Shown here piece by piece: positions 1-15,000 of a stretch of DNA of 64,000 nucleotides (position 1 is its first letter; the number at the start of each line of letters is the position of its first letter). The stretch comes from JANQIO01 sp043513815 (GTDB taxonomy: Bacteria; Pseudomonadota; Gammaproteobacteria; Pseudomonadales; Halieaceae): contig CP121313.1 of NCBI GenBank assembly GCA_043513815.1, positions 1-64,000 on the forward strand. Reading direction: 5' to 3'. The notes beneath the pieces were generated by a model. That model saw only the letters and a list, made by a program, of their open reading frames with translations. It did no database searches and was not told where the DNA came from. Position numbers and translations under genes: made by a program.

Positions 1-3000
1 ATTCACCGTGATCGTCACCGTCGCCGGTGAACTCACGTTGCCGTCAACATCCGCGATCGTGTACGCAAACGTATCGCCCGTCGTATCCGAGCCATCATGC
101 GTGTAAACAACCGTGCCATCCGTGCCGACACTCACCGTGCCATTGCTCGGCGCACTCGTGATCACGATGCTGGTCAGATCCAGACCGCTTTCACTATCAC
201 TGTCATTCGCCGCCAGGTCGATCGTCGTCGACGCGCCCTCATCCAGCGTCGCACTATCGGCAACAACCGTCGGCGCCGTGTCATCAACCGCATTCACCGT
301 GATCGTCACCGTCGCCGGTGAACTCACGTTGCCGTCAACATCCGCGATCGTGTACGCAAACGTATCGCCCGTCGTATCCGAGCCATCATGCGTGTAAACA
401 ACCGTGCCATCCGTGCCGACACTCACCGTGCCATTGCTCGGCGCACTCGTGATCACGATGCTGGTCAGATCCAGACCGCTTTCACTATCACTGTCATTCG
501 CCGCCAGGTCGATCGTCGTCGACGCGCCCTCATCCAGCGTCGCACTATCGGCAACAACCGTCGGCGCCGTGTCATCAACCGCATTCACCGTGATCGTCAC
601 CGTCGCCGGTGAACTCACGTTGCCGTCAACATCCGCGATCGTGTACGCAAACGTATCGCCCGTCGTATCCGAGCCATCATGCGTGTAAACAACCGTGCCA
701 TCCGTGCCGACACTCACCGTGCCATTGCTCGGCGCACTCGTGATCACGATGCTGGTCAGATCCAGACCGCTTTCACTATCACTGTCATTCGCCGCCAGGT
801 CGATCGTCGTCGACGCGCCCTCATCCAGCGTCGCACTATCGGCAACAACCGTCGGCGCCGTGTCATCAACCGCATTCACCGTGATCGTCACCGTCGCCGG
901 TGAACTCACGTTGCCGTCAACATCCGCGATCGTGTACGCAAACGTATCGCCCGTCGTATCCGAGCCATCATGCGTGTAAACAACCGTGCCATCCGTGCCG
1001 ACACTCACCGTGCCATTGCTCGGCGCACTCGTGATCACGATGCTGGTCAGATCCAGACCGCTTTCACTATCACTGTCATTCGCCGCCAGGTCGATCGTCG
1101 TCGACGCGCCCTCATCCAGCGTCGCACTATCGGCAACAACCGTCGGCGCCGTGTCATCAACCGCATTCACCGTGATCGTCACCGTCGCCGGTGAACTCAC
1201 GTTGCCGTCAACATCCGCGATCGTGTACGCAAACGTATCGCCCGTCGTATCCGAGCCATCATGCGTGTAAACAACCGTGCCATCCGTGCCGACACTCACC
1301 GTGCCATTGCTCGGCGCACTCGTGATCACGATGCTGGTCAGATCCAGACCGCTTTCACTATCACTGTCATTCGCCGCCAGGTCGATCGTCGTCGACGCGC
1401 CCTCATCCAGCGTCGCACTATCGGCAACAACCGTCGGCGCCGTGTCATCAACCGCATTCACCGTGATCGTCACCGTCGCCGGTGAACTCACGTTGCCGTC
1501 AACATCCGCGATCGTGTACGCAAACGTATCGCCCGTCGTATCCGAGCCATCATGCGTGTAAACAACCGTGCCATCCGTGCCGACACTCACCGTGCCATTG
1601 CTCGGCGCACTCGTGATCACGATGCTGGTCAGATCCAGACCGCTTTCACTATCACTGTCATTCGCCGCCAGGTCGATCGTCGTCGACGCGCCCTCATCCA
1701 GCGTCGCACTATCGGCAACAACCGTCGGCGCCGTGTCATCAACCGCATTCACCGTGATCGTCACCGTCGCCGGTGAACTCACGTTGCCGTCAACATCCGC
1801 GATCGTGTACGCAAACGTATCGCCCGTCGTATCCGAGCCATCATGCGTGTAAACAACCGTGCCATCCGTGCCGACACTCACCGTGCCATTGCTCGGCGCA
1901 CTCGTGATCACGATGCTGGTCAGATCCAGACCGCTTTCACTATCACTGTCATTCGCCGCCAGGTCGATCGTCGTCGACGCGCCCTCATCCAGCGTCGCAC
2001 TATCGGCAACAACCGTCGGCGCCGTGTCATCAACCGCATTCACCGTGATCGTCACCGTCGCCGGTGAACTCACGTTGCCGTCAACATCCGCGATCGTGTA
2101 CGCAAACGTATCGCCCGTCGTATCCGAGCCATCATGCGTGTAAACAACCGTGCCATCCGTGCCGACACTCACCGTGCCATTGCTCGGCGCACTCGTGATC
2201 ACGATGCTGGTCAGATCCAGACCGCTTTCACTATCACTGTCATTCGCCGCCAGGTCGATCGTCGTCGACGCGCCCTCATCCAGCGTCGCACTATCGGCAA
2301 CAACCGTCGGCGCCGTGTCATCAACCGCATTCACCGTGATCGTCACCGTCGCCGGTGAACTCACGTTGCCGTCAACATCCGCGATCGTGTACGCAAACGT
2401 ATCGCCCGTCGTATCCGAGCCATCATGCGTGTAAACAACCGTGCCATCCGTGCCGACACTCACCGTGCCATTGCTCGGCGCACTCGTGATCACGATGCTG
2501 GTCAGATCCAGACCGCTTTCACTATCACTGTCATTCGCCGCCAGGTCGATCGTCGTCGACGCGCCCTCATCCAGCGTCGCACTATCGGCAACAACCGTCG
2601 GCGCCGTGTCATCAACCGCATTCACCGTGATCGTCACCGTCGCCGGTGAACTCACGTTGCCGTCAACATCCGCGATCGTGTACGCAAACGTATCGCCCGT
2701 CGTATCCGAGCCATCATGCGTGTAAACAACCGTGCCATCCGTGCCGACACTCACCGTGCCATTGCTCGGCGCACTCGTGATCACGATGCTGGTCAGATCC
2801 AGACCGCTTTCACTATCACTGTCATTCGCCGCCAGGTCGATCGTCGTCGACGCGCCCTCATCCAGCGTCGCACTATCGGCAACAACCGTCGGCGCCGTGT
2901 CATCAACCGCATTCACCGTGATCGTCACCGTCGCCGGTGAACTCACGTTGCCGTCAACATCCGCGATCGTGTACGCAAACGTATCGCCCGTCGTATCCGA

Positions 3001-6000
3001 GCCATCATGCGTGTAAACAACCGTGCCATCCGTGCCGACACTCACCGTGCCATTGCTCGGCGCACTCGTGATCACGATGCTGGTCAGATCCAGACCGCTT
3101 TCACTATCACTGTCATTCGCCGCCAGGTCGATCGTCGTCGACGCGCCCTCATCCAGCGTCGCACTATCGGCAACAACCGTCGGCGCCGTGTCATCAACCG
3201 CATTCACCGTGATCGTCACCGTCGCCGGTGAACTCACGTTGCCGTCAACATCCGCGATCGTGTACGCAAACGTATCGCCCGTCGTATCCGAGCCATCATG
3301 CGTGTAAACAACCGTGCCATCCGTGCCGACACTCACCGTGCCATTGCTCGGCGCACTCGTGATCACGATGCTGGTCAGATCCAGACCGCTTTCACTATCA
3401 CTGTCATTCGCCGCCAGGTCGATCGTCGTCGACGCGCCCTCATCCAGCGTCGCACTATCGGCAACAACCGTCGGCGCCGTGTCATCAACCGCATTCACCG
3501 TGATCGTCACCGTCGCCGGTGAACTCACGTTGCCGTCAACATCCGCGATCGTGTACGCAAACGTATCGCCCGTCGTATCCGAGCCATCATGCGTGTAAAC
3601 AACCGTGCCATCCGTGCCGACACTCACCGTGCCATTGCTCGGCGCACTCGTGATCACGATGCTGGTCAGATCCAGACCGCTTTCACTATCACTGTCATTC
3701 GCCGCCAGGTCGATCGTCGTCGACGCGCCCTCATCCAGCGTCGCACTATCGGCAACAACCGTCGGCGCCGTGTCATCAACCGCATTCACCGTGATCGTCA
3801 CCGTCGCCGGTGAACTCACGTTGCCGTCAACATCCGCGATCGTGTACGCAAACGTATCGCCCGTCGTATCCGAGCCATCATGCGTGTAAACAACCGTGCC
3901 ATCCGTGCCGACACTCACCGTGCCATTGCTCGGCGCACTCGTGATCACGATGCTGGTCAGATCCAGACCGCTTTCACTATCACTGTCATTCGCCGCCAGG
4001 TCGATCGTCGTCGACGCGCCCTCATCCAGCGTCGCACTATCGGCAACAACCGTCGGCGCCGTGTCATCAACCGCATTCACCGTGATCGTCACCGTCGCCG
4101 GTGAACTCACGTTGCCGTCAACATCCGCGATCGTGTACGCAAACGTATCGCCCGTCGTATCCGAGCCATCATGCGTGTAAACAACCGTGCCATCCGTGCC
4201 GACACTCACCGTGCCATTGCTCGGCGCACTCGTGATCACGATGCTGGTCAGATCCAGACCGCTTTCACTATCACTGTCATTCGCCGCCAGGTCGATCGTC
4301 GTCGACGCGCCCTCATCCAGCGTCGCACTATCGGCAACAACCGTCGGCGCCGTGTCATCAACCGCATTCACCGTGATCGTCACCGTCGCCGGTGAACTCA
4401 CGTTGCCGTCAACATCCGCGATCGTGTACGCAAACGTATCGCCCGTCGTATCCGAGCCATCATGCGTGTAAACAACCGTGCCATCCGTGCCGACACTCAC
4501 CGTGCCATTGCTCGGCGCACTCGTGATCACGATGCTGGTCAGATCCAGACCGCTTTCACTATCACTGTCATTCGCCGCCAGGTCGATCGTCGTCGACGCG
4601 CCCTCATCCAGCGTCGCACTATCGGCAACAACCGTCGGCGCCGTGTCATCAACCGCATTCACCGTGATCGTCACCGTCGCCGGTGAACTCACGTTGCCGT
4701 CAACATCCGCGATCGTGTACGCAAACGTATCGCCCGTCGTATCCGAGCCATCATGCGTGTAAACAACCGTGCCATCCGTGCCGACACTCACCGTGCCATT
4801 GCTCGGCGCACTCGTGATCACGATGCTGGTCAGATCCAGACCGCTTTCACTATCACTGTCATTCGCCGCCAGGTCGATCGTCGTCGACGCGCCCTCATCC
4901 AGCGTCGCACTATCGGCAACAACCGTCGGCGCCGTGTCATCAACCGCATTCACCGTGATCGTCACCGTCGCCGGTGAACTCACGTTGCCGTCAACATCCG
5001 CGATCGTGTACGCAAACGTATCGCCCGTCGTATCCGAGCCATCATGCGTGTAAACAACCGTGCCATCCGTGCCGACACTCACCGTGCCATTGCTCGGCGC
5101 ACTCGTGATCACGATGCTGGTCAGATCCAGACCGCTTTCACTATCACTGTCATTCGCCGCCAGGTCGATCGTCGTCGACGCGCCCTCATCCAGCGTCGCA
5201 CTATCGGCAACAACCGTCGGCGCCGTGTCATCAACCGCATTCACCGTGATCGTCACCGTCGCCGGTGAACTCACGTTGCCGTCAACATCCGCGATCGTGT
5301 ACGCAAACGTATCGCCCGTCGTATCCGAGCCATCATGCGTGTAAACAACCGTGCCATCCGTGCCGACACTCACCGTGCCATTGCTCGGCGCACTCGTGAT
5401 CACGATGCTGGTCAGATCCAGACCGCTTTCACTATCACTGTCATTCGCCGCCAGGTCGATCGTCGTCGACGCGCCCTCATCCAGCGTCGCACTATCGGCA
5501 ACAACCGTCGGCGCCGTGTCATCAACCGCATTCACCGTGATCGTCACCGTCGCCGGTGAACTCACGTTGCCGTCAACATCCGCGATCGTGTACGCAAACG
5601 TATCGCCCGTCGTATCCGAGCCATCATGCGTGTAAACAACCGTGCCATCCGTGCCGACACTCACCGTGCCATTGCTCGGCGCACTCGTGATCACGATGCT
5701 GGTCAGATCCAGACCGCTTTCACTATCACTGTCATTCGCCGCCAGGTCGATCGTCGTCGACGCGCCCTCATCCAGCGTCGCACTATCGGCAACAACCGTC
5801 GGCGCCGTGTCATCAACCGCATTCACCGTGATCGTCACCGTCGCCGGTGAACTCACGTTGCCGTCAACATCCGCGATCGTGTACGCAAACGTATCGCCCG
5901 TCGTATCCGAGCCATCATGCGTGTAAACAACCGTGCCATCCGTGCCGACACTCACCGTGCCATTGCTCGGCGCACTCGTGATCACGATGCTGGTCAGATC

Positions 6001-9000
6001 CAGACCGCTTTCACTATCACTGTCATTCGCCGCCAGGTCGATCGTCGTCGACGCGCCCTCATCCAGCGTCGCACTATCGGCAACAACCGTCGGCGCCGTG
6101 TCATCAACCGCATTCACCGTGATCGTCACCGTCGCCGGTGAACTCACGTTGCCGTCAACATCCGCGATCGTGTACGCAAACGTATCGCCCGTCGTATCCG
6201 AGCCATCATGCGTGTAAACAACCGTGCCATCCGTGCCGACACTCACCGTGCCATTGCTCGGCGCACTCGTGATCACGATGCTGGTCAGATCCAGACCGCT
6301 TTCACTATCACTGTCATTCGCCGCCAGGTCGATCGTCGTCGACGCGCCCTCATCCAGCGTCGCACTATCGGCAACAACCGTCGGCGCCGTGTCATCAACC
6401 GCATTCACCGTGATCGTCACCGTCGCCGGTGAACTCACGTTGCCGTCAACATCCGCGATCGTGTACGCAAACGTATCGCCCGTCGTATCCGAGCCATCAT
6501 GCGTGTAAACAACCGTGCCATCCGTGCCGACACTCACCGTGCCATTGCTCGGCGCACTCGTGATCACGATGCTGGTCAGATCCAGACCGCTTTCACTATC
6601 ACTGTCATTCGCCGCCAGGTCGATCGTCGTCGACGCGCCCTCATCCAGCGTCGCACTATCGGCAACAACCGTCGGCGCCGTGTCATCAACCGCATTCACC
6701 GTGATCGTCACCGTCGCCGGTGAACTCACGTTGCCGTCAACATCCGCGATCGTGTACGCAAACGTATCGCCCGTCGTATCCGAGCCATCATGCGTGTAAA
6801 CAACCGTGCCATCCGTGCCGACACTCACCGTGCCATTGCTCGGCGCACTCGTGATCACGATGCTGGTCAGATCCAGACCGCTTTCACTATCACTGTCATT
6901 CGCCGCCAGGTCGATCGTCGTCGACGCGCCCTCATCCAGCGTCGCACTATCGGCAACAACCGTCGGCGCCGTGTCATCAACCGCATTCACCGTGATCGTC
7001 ACCGTCGCCGGTGAACTCACGTTGCCGTCAACATCCGCGATCGTGTACGCAAACGTATCGCCCGTCGTATCCGAGCCATCATGCGTGTAAACAACCGTGC
7101 CATCCGTGCCGACACTCACCGTGCCATTGCTCGGCGCACTCGTGATCACGATGCTGGTCAGATCCAGACCGCTTTCACTATCACTGTCATTCGCCGCCAG
7201 GTCGATCGTCGTCGACGCGCCCTCATCCAGCGTCGCACTATCGGCAACAACCGTCGGCGCCGTGTCATCAACCGCATTCACCGTGATCGTCACCGTCGCC
7301 GGTGAACTCACGTTGCCGTCAACATCCGCGATCGTGTACGCAAACGTATCGCCCGTCGTATCCGAGCCATCATGCGTGTAAACAACCGTGCCATCCGTGC
7401 CGACACTCACCGTGCCATTGCTCGGCGCACTCGTGATCACGATGCTGGTCAGATCCAGACCGCTTTCACTATCACTGTCATTCGCCGCCAGGTCGATCGT
7501 CGTCGACGCGCCCTCATCCAGCGTCGCACTATCGGCAACAACCGTCGGCGCCGTGTCATCAACCGCATTCACCGTGATCGTCACCGTCGCCGGTGAACTC
7601 ACGTTGCCGTCAACATCCGCGATCGTGTACGCAAACGTATCGCCCGTCGTATCCGAGCCATCATGCGTGTAAACAACCGTGCCATCCGTGCCGACACTCA
7701 CCGTGCCATTGCTCGGCGCACTCGTGATCACGATGCTGGTCAGATCCAGACCGCTTTCACTATCACTGTCATTCGCCGCCAGGTCGATCGTCGTCGACGC
7801 GCCCTCATCCAGCGTCGCACTATCGGCAACAACCGTCGGCGCCGTGTCATCAACCGCATTCACCGTGATCGTCACCGTCGCCGGTGAACTCACGTTGCCG
7901 TCAACATCCGCGATCGTGTACGCAAACGTATCGCCCGTCGTATCCGAGCCATCATGCGTGTAAACAACCGTGCCATCCGTGCCGACACTCACCGTGCCAT
8001 TGCTCGGCGCACTCGTGATCACGATGCTGGTCAGATCCAGACCGCTTTCACTATCACTGTCATTCGCCGCCAGGTCGATCGTCGTCGACGCGCCCTCATC
8101 CAGCGTCGCACTATCGGCAACAACCGTCGGCGCCGTGTCATCAACCGCATTCACCGTGATCGTCACCGTCGCCGGTGAACTCACGTTGCCGTCAACATCC
8201 GCGATCGTGTACGCAAACGTATCGCCCGTCGTATCCGAGCCATCATGCGTGTAAACAACCGTGCCATCCGTGCCGACACTCACCGTGCCATTGCTCGGCG
8301 CACTCGTGATCACGATGCTGGTCAGATCCAGACCGCTTTCACTATCACTGTCATTCGCCGCCAGGTCGATCGTCGTCGACGCGCCCTCATCCAGCGTCGC
8401 ACTATCGGCAACAACCGTCGGCGCCGTGTCATCAACCGCATTCACCGTGATCGTCACCGTCGCCGGTGAACTCACGTTGCCGTCAACATCCGCGATCGTG
8501 TACGCAAACGTATCGCCCGTCGTATCCGAGCCATCATGCGTGTAAACAACCGTGCCATCCGTGCCGACACTCACCGTGCCATTGCTCGGCGCACTCGTGA
8601 TCACGATGCTGGTCAGATCCAGACCGCTTTCACTATCACTGTCATTCGCCGCCAGGTCGATCGTCGTCGACGCGCCCTCATCCAGCGTCGCACTATCGGC
8701 AACAACCGTCGGCGCCGTGTCATCAACCGCATTCACCGTGATCGTCACCGTCGCCGGTGAACTCACGTTGCCGTCAACATCCGCGATCGTGTACGCAAAC
8801 GTATCGCCCGTCGTATCCGAGCCATCATGCGTGTAAACAACCGTGCCATCCGTGCCGACACTCACCGTGCCATTGCTCGGCGCACTCGTGATCACGATGC
8901 TGGTCAGATCCAGACCGCTTTCACTATCACTGTCATTCGCCGCCAGGTCGATCGTCGTCGACGCGCCCTCATCCAGCGTCGCACTATCGGCAACAACCGT

Positions 9001-12000
9001 CGGCGCCGTGTCATCAACCGCATTCACCGTGATCGTCACCGTCGCCGGTGAACTCACGTTGCCGTCAACATCCGCGATCGTGTACGCAAACGTATCGCCC
9101 GTCGTATCCGAGCCATCATGCGTGTAAACAACCGTGCCATCCGTGCCGACACTCACCGTGCCATTGCTCGGCGCACTCGTGATCACGATGCTGGTCAGAT
9201 CCAGACCGCTTTCACTATCACTGTCATTCGCCGCCAGGTCGATCGTCGTCGACGCGCCCTCATCCAGCGTCGCACTATCGGCAACAACCGTCGGCGCCGT
9301 GTCATCAACCGCATTCACCGTGATCGTCACCGTCGCCGGTGAACTCACGTTGCCGTCAACATCCGCGATCGTGTACGCAAACGTATCGCCCGTCGTATCC
9401 GAGCCATCATGCGTGTAAACAACCGTGCCATCCGTGCCGACACTCACCGTGCCATTGCTCGGCGCACTCGTGATCACGATGCTGGTCAGATCCAGACCGC
9501 TTTCACTATCACTGTCATTCGCCGCCAGGTCGATCGTCGTCGACGCGCCCTCATCCAGCGTCGCACTATCGGCAACAACCGTCGGCGCCGTGTCATCAAC
9601 CGCATTCACCGTGATCGTCACCGTCGCCGGTGAACTCACGTTGCCGTCAACATCCGCGATCGTGTACGCAAACGTATCGCCCGTCGTATCCGAGCCATCA
9701 TGCGTGTAAACAACCGTGCCATCCGTGCCGACACTCACCGTGCCATTGCTCGGCGCACTCGTGATCACGATGCTGGTCAGATCCAGACCGCTTTCACTAT
9801 CACTGTCATTCGCCGCCAGGTCGATCGTCGTCGACGCGCCCTCATCCAGCGTCGCACTATCGGCAACAACCGTCGGCGCCGTGTCATCAACCGCATTCAC
9901 CGTGATCGTCACCGTCGCCGGTGAACTCACGTTGCCGTCAACATCCGCGATCGTGTACGCAAACGTATCGCCCGTCGTATCCGAGCCATCATGCGTGTAA
10001 ACAACCGTGCCATCCGTGCCGACACTCACCGTGCCATTGCTCGGCGCACTCGTGATCACGATGCTGGTCAGATCCAGACCGCTTTCACTATCACTGTCAT
10101 TCGCCGCCAGGTCGATCGTCGTCGACGCGCCCTCATCCAGCGTCGCACTATCGGCAACAACCGTCGGCGCCGTGTCATCAACCGCATTCACCGTGATCGT
10201 CACCGTCGCCGGTGAACTCACGTTGCCGTCAACATCCGCGATCGTGTACGCAAACGTATCGCCCGTCGTATCCGAGCCATCATGCGTGTAAACAACCGTG
10301 CCATCCGTGCCGACACTCACCGTGCCATTGCTCGGCGCACTCGTGATCACGATGCTGGTCAGATCCAGACCGCTTTCACTATCACTGTCATTCGCCGCCA
10401 GGTCGATCGTCGTCGACGCGCCCTCATCCAGCGTCGCACTATCGGCAACAACCGTCGGCGCCGTGTCATCAACCGCATTCACCGTGATCGTCACCGTCGC
10501 CGGTGAACTCACGTTGCCGTCAACATCCGCGATCGTGTACGCAAACGTATCGCCCGTCGTATCCGAGCCATCATGCGTGTAAACAACCGTGCCATCCGTG
10601 CCGACACTCACCGTGCCATTGCTCGGCGCACTCGTGATCACGATGCTGGTCAGATCCAGACCGCTTTCACTATCACTGTCATTCGCCGCCAGGTCGATCG
10701 TCGTCGACGCGCCCTCATCCAGCGTCGCACTATCGGCAACAACCGTCGGCGCCGTGTCATCAACCGCATTCACCGTGATCGTCACCGTCGCCGGTGAACT
10801 CACGTTGCCGTCAACATCCGCGATCGTGTACGCAAACGTATCGCCCGTCGTATCCGAGCCATCATGCGTGTAAACAACCGTGCCATCCGTGCCGACACTC
10901 ACCGTGCCATTGCTCGGCGCACTCGTGATCACGATGCTGGTCAGATCCAGACCGCTTTCACTATCACTGTCATTCGCCGCCAGGTCGATCGTCGTCGACG
11001 CGCCCTCATCCAGCGTCGCACTATCGGCAACAACCGTCGGCGCCGTGTCATCAACCGCATTCACCGTGATCGTCACCGTCGCCGGTGAACTCACGTTGCC
11101 GTCAACATCCGCGATCGTGTACGCAAACGTATCGCCCGTCGTATCCGAGCCATCATGCGTGTAAACAACCGTGCCATCCGTGCCGACACTCACCGTGCCA
11201 TTGCTCGGCGCACTCGTGATCACGATGCTGGTCAGATCCAGACCGCTTTCACTATCACTGTCATTCGCCGCCAGGTCGATCGTCGTCGACGCGCCCTCAT
11301 CCAGCGTCGCACTATCGGCAACAACCGTCGGCGCCGTGTCATCAACCGCATTCACCGTGATCGTCACCGTCGCCGGTGAACTCACGTTGCCGTCAACATC
11401 CGCGATCGTGTACGCAAACGTATCGCCCGTCGTATCCGAGCCATCATGCGTGTAAACAACCGTGCCATCCGTGCCGACACTCACCGTGCCATTGCTCGGC
11501 GCACTCGTGATCACGATGCTGGTCAGATCCAGACCGCTTTCACTATCACTGTCATTCGCCGCCAGGTCGATCGTCGTCGACGCGCCCTCATCCAGCGTCG
11601 CACTATCGGCAACAACCGTCGGCGCCGTGTCATCAACCGCATTCACCGTGATCGTCACCGTCGCCGGTGAACTCACGTTGCCGTCAACATCCGCGATCGT
11701 GTACGCAAACGTATCGCCCGTCGTATCCGAGCCATCATGCGTGTAAACAACCGTGCCATCCGTGCCGACACTCACCGTGCCATTGCTCGGCGCACTCGTG
11801 ATCACGATGCTGGTCAGATCCAGACCGCTTTCACTATCACTGTCATTCGCCGCCAGGTCGATCGTCGTCGACGCGCCCTCATCCAGCGTCGCACTATCGG
11901 CAACAACCGTCGGCGCCGTGTCATCAACCGCATTCACCGTGATCGTCACCGTCGCCGGTGAACTCACGTTGCCGTCAACATCCGCGATCGTGTACGCAAA

Positions 12001-15000
12001 CGTATCGCCCGTCGTATCCGAGCCATCATGCGTGTAAACAACCGTGCCATCCGTGCCGACACTCACCGTGCCATTGCTCGGCGCACTCGTGATCACGATG
12101 CTGGTCAGATCCAGACCGCTTTCACTATCACTGTCATTCGCCGCCAGGTCGATCGTCGTCGACGCGCCCTCATCCAGCGTCGCACTATCGGCAACAACCG
12201 TCGGCGCCGTGTCATCAACCGCATTCACCGTGATCGTCACCGTCGCCGGTGAACTCACGTTGCCGTCAACATCCGCGATCGTGTACGCAAACGTATCGCC
12301 CGTCGTATCCGAGCCATCATGCGTGTAAACAACCGTGCCATCCGTGCCGACACTCACCGTGCCATTGCTCGGCGCACTCGTGATCACGATGCTGGTCAGA
12401 TCCAGACCGCTTTCACTATCACTGTCATTCGCCGCCAGGTCGATCGTCGTCGACGCGCCCTCATCCAGCGTCGCACTATCGGCAACAACCGTCGGCGCCG
12501 TGTCATCAACCGCATTCACCGTGATCGTCACCGTCGCCGGTGAACTCACGTTGCCGTCAACATCCGCGATCGTGTACGCAAACGTATCGCCCGTCGTATC
12601 CGAGCCATCATGCGTGTAAACAACCGTGCCATCCGTGCCGACACTCACCGTGCCATTGCTCGGCGCACTCGTGATCACGATGCTGGTCAGATCCAGACCG
12701 CTTTCACTATCACTGTCATTCGCCGCCAGGTCGATCGTCGTCGACGCGCCCTCATCCAGCGTCGCACTATCGGCAACAACCGTCGGCGCCGTGTCATCAA
12801 CCGCATTCACCGTGATCGTCACCGTCGCCGGTGAACTCACGTTGCCGTCAACATCCGCGATCGTGTACGCAAACGTATCGCCCGTCGTATCCGAGCCATC
12901 ATGCGTGTAAACAACCGTGCCATCCGTGCCGACACTCACCGTGCCATTGCTCGGCGCACTCGTGATCACGATGCTGGTCAGATCCAGACCGCTTTCACTA
13001 TCACTGTCATTCGCCGCCAGGTCGATCGTCGTCGACGCGCCCTCATCCAGCGTCGCACTATCGGCAACAACCGTCGGCGCCGTGTCATCAACCGCATTCA
13101 CCGTGATCGTCACCGTCGCCGGTGAACTCACGTTGCCGTCAACATCCGCGATCGTGTACGCAAACGTATCGCCCGTCGTATCCGAGCCATCATGCGTGTA
13201 AACAACCGTGCCATCCGTGCCGACACTCACCGTGCCATTGCTCGGCGCACTCGTGATCACGATGCTGGTCAGATCCAGACCGCTTTCACTATCACTGTCA
13301 TTCGCCGCCAGGTCGATCGTCGTCGACGCGCCCTCATCCAGCGTCGCACTATCGGCAACAACCGTCGGCGCCGTGTCATCAACCGCATTCACCGTGATCG
13401 TCACCGTCGCCGGTGAACTCACGTTGCCGTCAACATCCGCGATCGTGTACGCAAACGTATCGCCCGTCGTATCCGAGCCATCATGCGTGTAAACAACCGT
13501 GCCATCCGTGCCGACACTCACCGTGCCATTGCTCGGCGCACTCGTGATCACGATGCTGGTCAGATCCAGACCGCTTTCACTATCACTGTCATTCGCCGCC
13601 AGGTCGATCGTCGTCGACGCGCCCTCATCCAGCGTCGCACTATCGGCAACAACCGTCGGCGCCGTGTCATCAACCGCATTCACCGTGATCGTCACCGTCG
13701 CCGGTGAACTCACGTTGCCGTCAACATCCGCGATCGTGTACGCAAACGTATCGCCCGTCGTATCCGAGCCATCATGCGTGTAAACAACCGTGCCATCCGT
13801 GCCGACACTCACCGTGCCATTGCTCGGCGCACTCGTGATCACGATGCTGGTCAGATCCAGACCGCTTTCACTATCACTGTCATTCGCCGCCAGGTCGATC
13901 GTCGTCGACGCGCCCTCATCCAGCGTCGCACTATCGGCAACAACCGTCGGCGCCGTGTCATCAACCGCATTCACCGTGATCGTCACCGTCGCCGGTGAAC
14001 TCACGTTGCCGTCAACATCCGCGATCGTGTACGCAAACGTATCGCCCGTCGTATCCGAGCCATCATGCGTGTAAACAACCGTGCCATCCGTGCCGACACT
14101 CACCGTGCCATTGCTCGGCGCACTCGTGATCACGATGCTGGTCAGATCCAGACCGCTTTCACTATCACTGTCATTCGCCGCCAGGTCGATCGTCGTCGAC
14201 GCGCCCTCATCCAGCGTCGCACTATCGGCAACAACCGTCGGCGCCGTGTCATCAACCGCATTCACCGTGATCGTCACCGTCGCCGGTGAACTCACGTTGC
14301 CGTCAACATCCGCGATCGTGTACGCAAACGTATCGCCCGTCGTATCCGAGCCATCATGCGTGTAAACAACCGTGCCATCCGTGCCGACACTCACCGTGCC
14401 ATTGCTCGGCGCACTCGTGATCACGATGCTGGTCAGATCCAGACCGCTTTCACTATCACTGTCATTCGCCGCCAGGTCGATCGTCGTCGACGCGCCCTCA
14501 TCCAGCGTCGCACTATCGGCAACAACCGTCGGCGCCGTGTCATCAACCGCATTCACCGTGATCGTCACCGTCGCCGGTGAACTCACGTTGCCGTCAACAT
14601 CCGCGATCGTGTACGCAAACGTATCGCCCGTCGTATCCGAGCCATCATGCGTGTAAACAACCGTGCCATCCGTGCCGACACTCACCGTGCCATTGCTCGG
14701 CGCACTCGTGATCACGATGCTGGTCAGATCCAGACCGCTTTCACTATCACTGTCATTCGCCGCCAGGTCGATCGTCGTCGACGCGCCCTCATCCAGCGTC
14801 GCACTATCGGCAACAACCGTCGGCGCCGTGTCATCAACCGCATTCACCGTGATCGTCACCGTCGCCGGTGAACTCACGTTGCCGTCAACATCCGCGATCG
14901 TGTACGCAAACGTATCGCCCGTCGTATCCGAGCCATCATGCGTGTAAACAACCGTGCCATCCGTGCCGACACTCACCGTGCCATTGCTCGGCGCACTCGT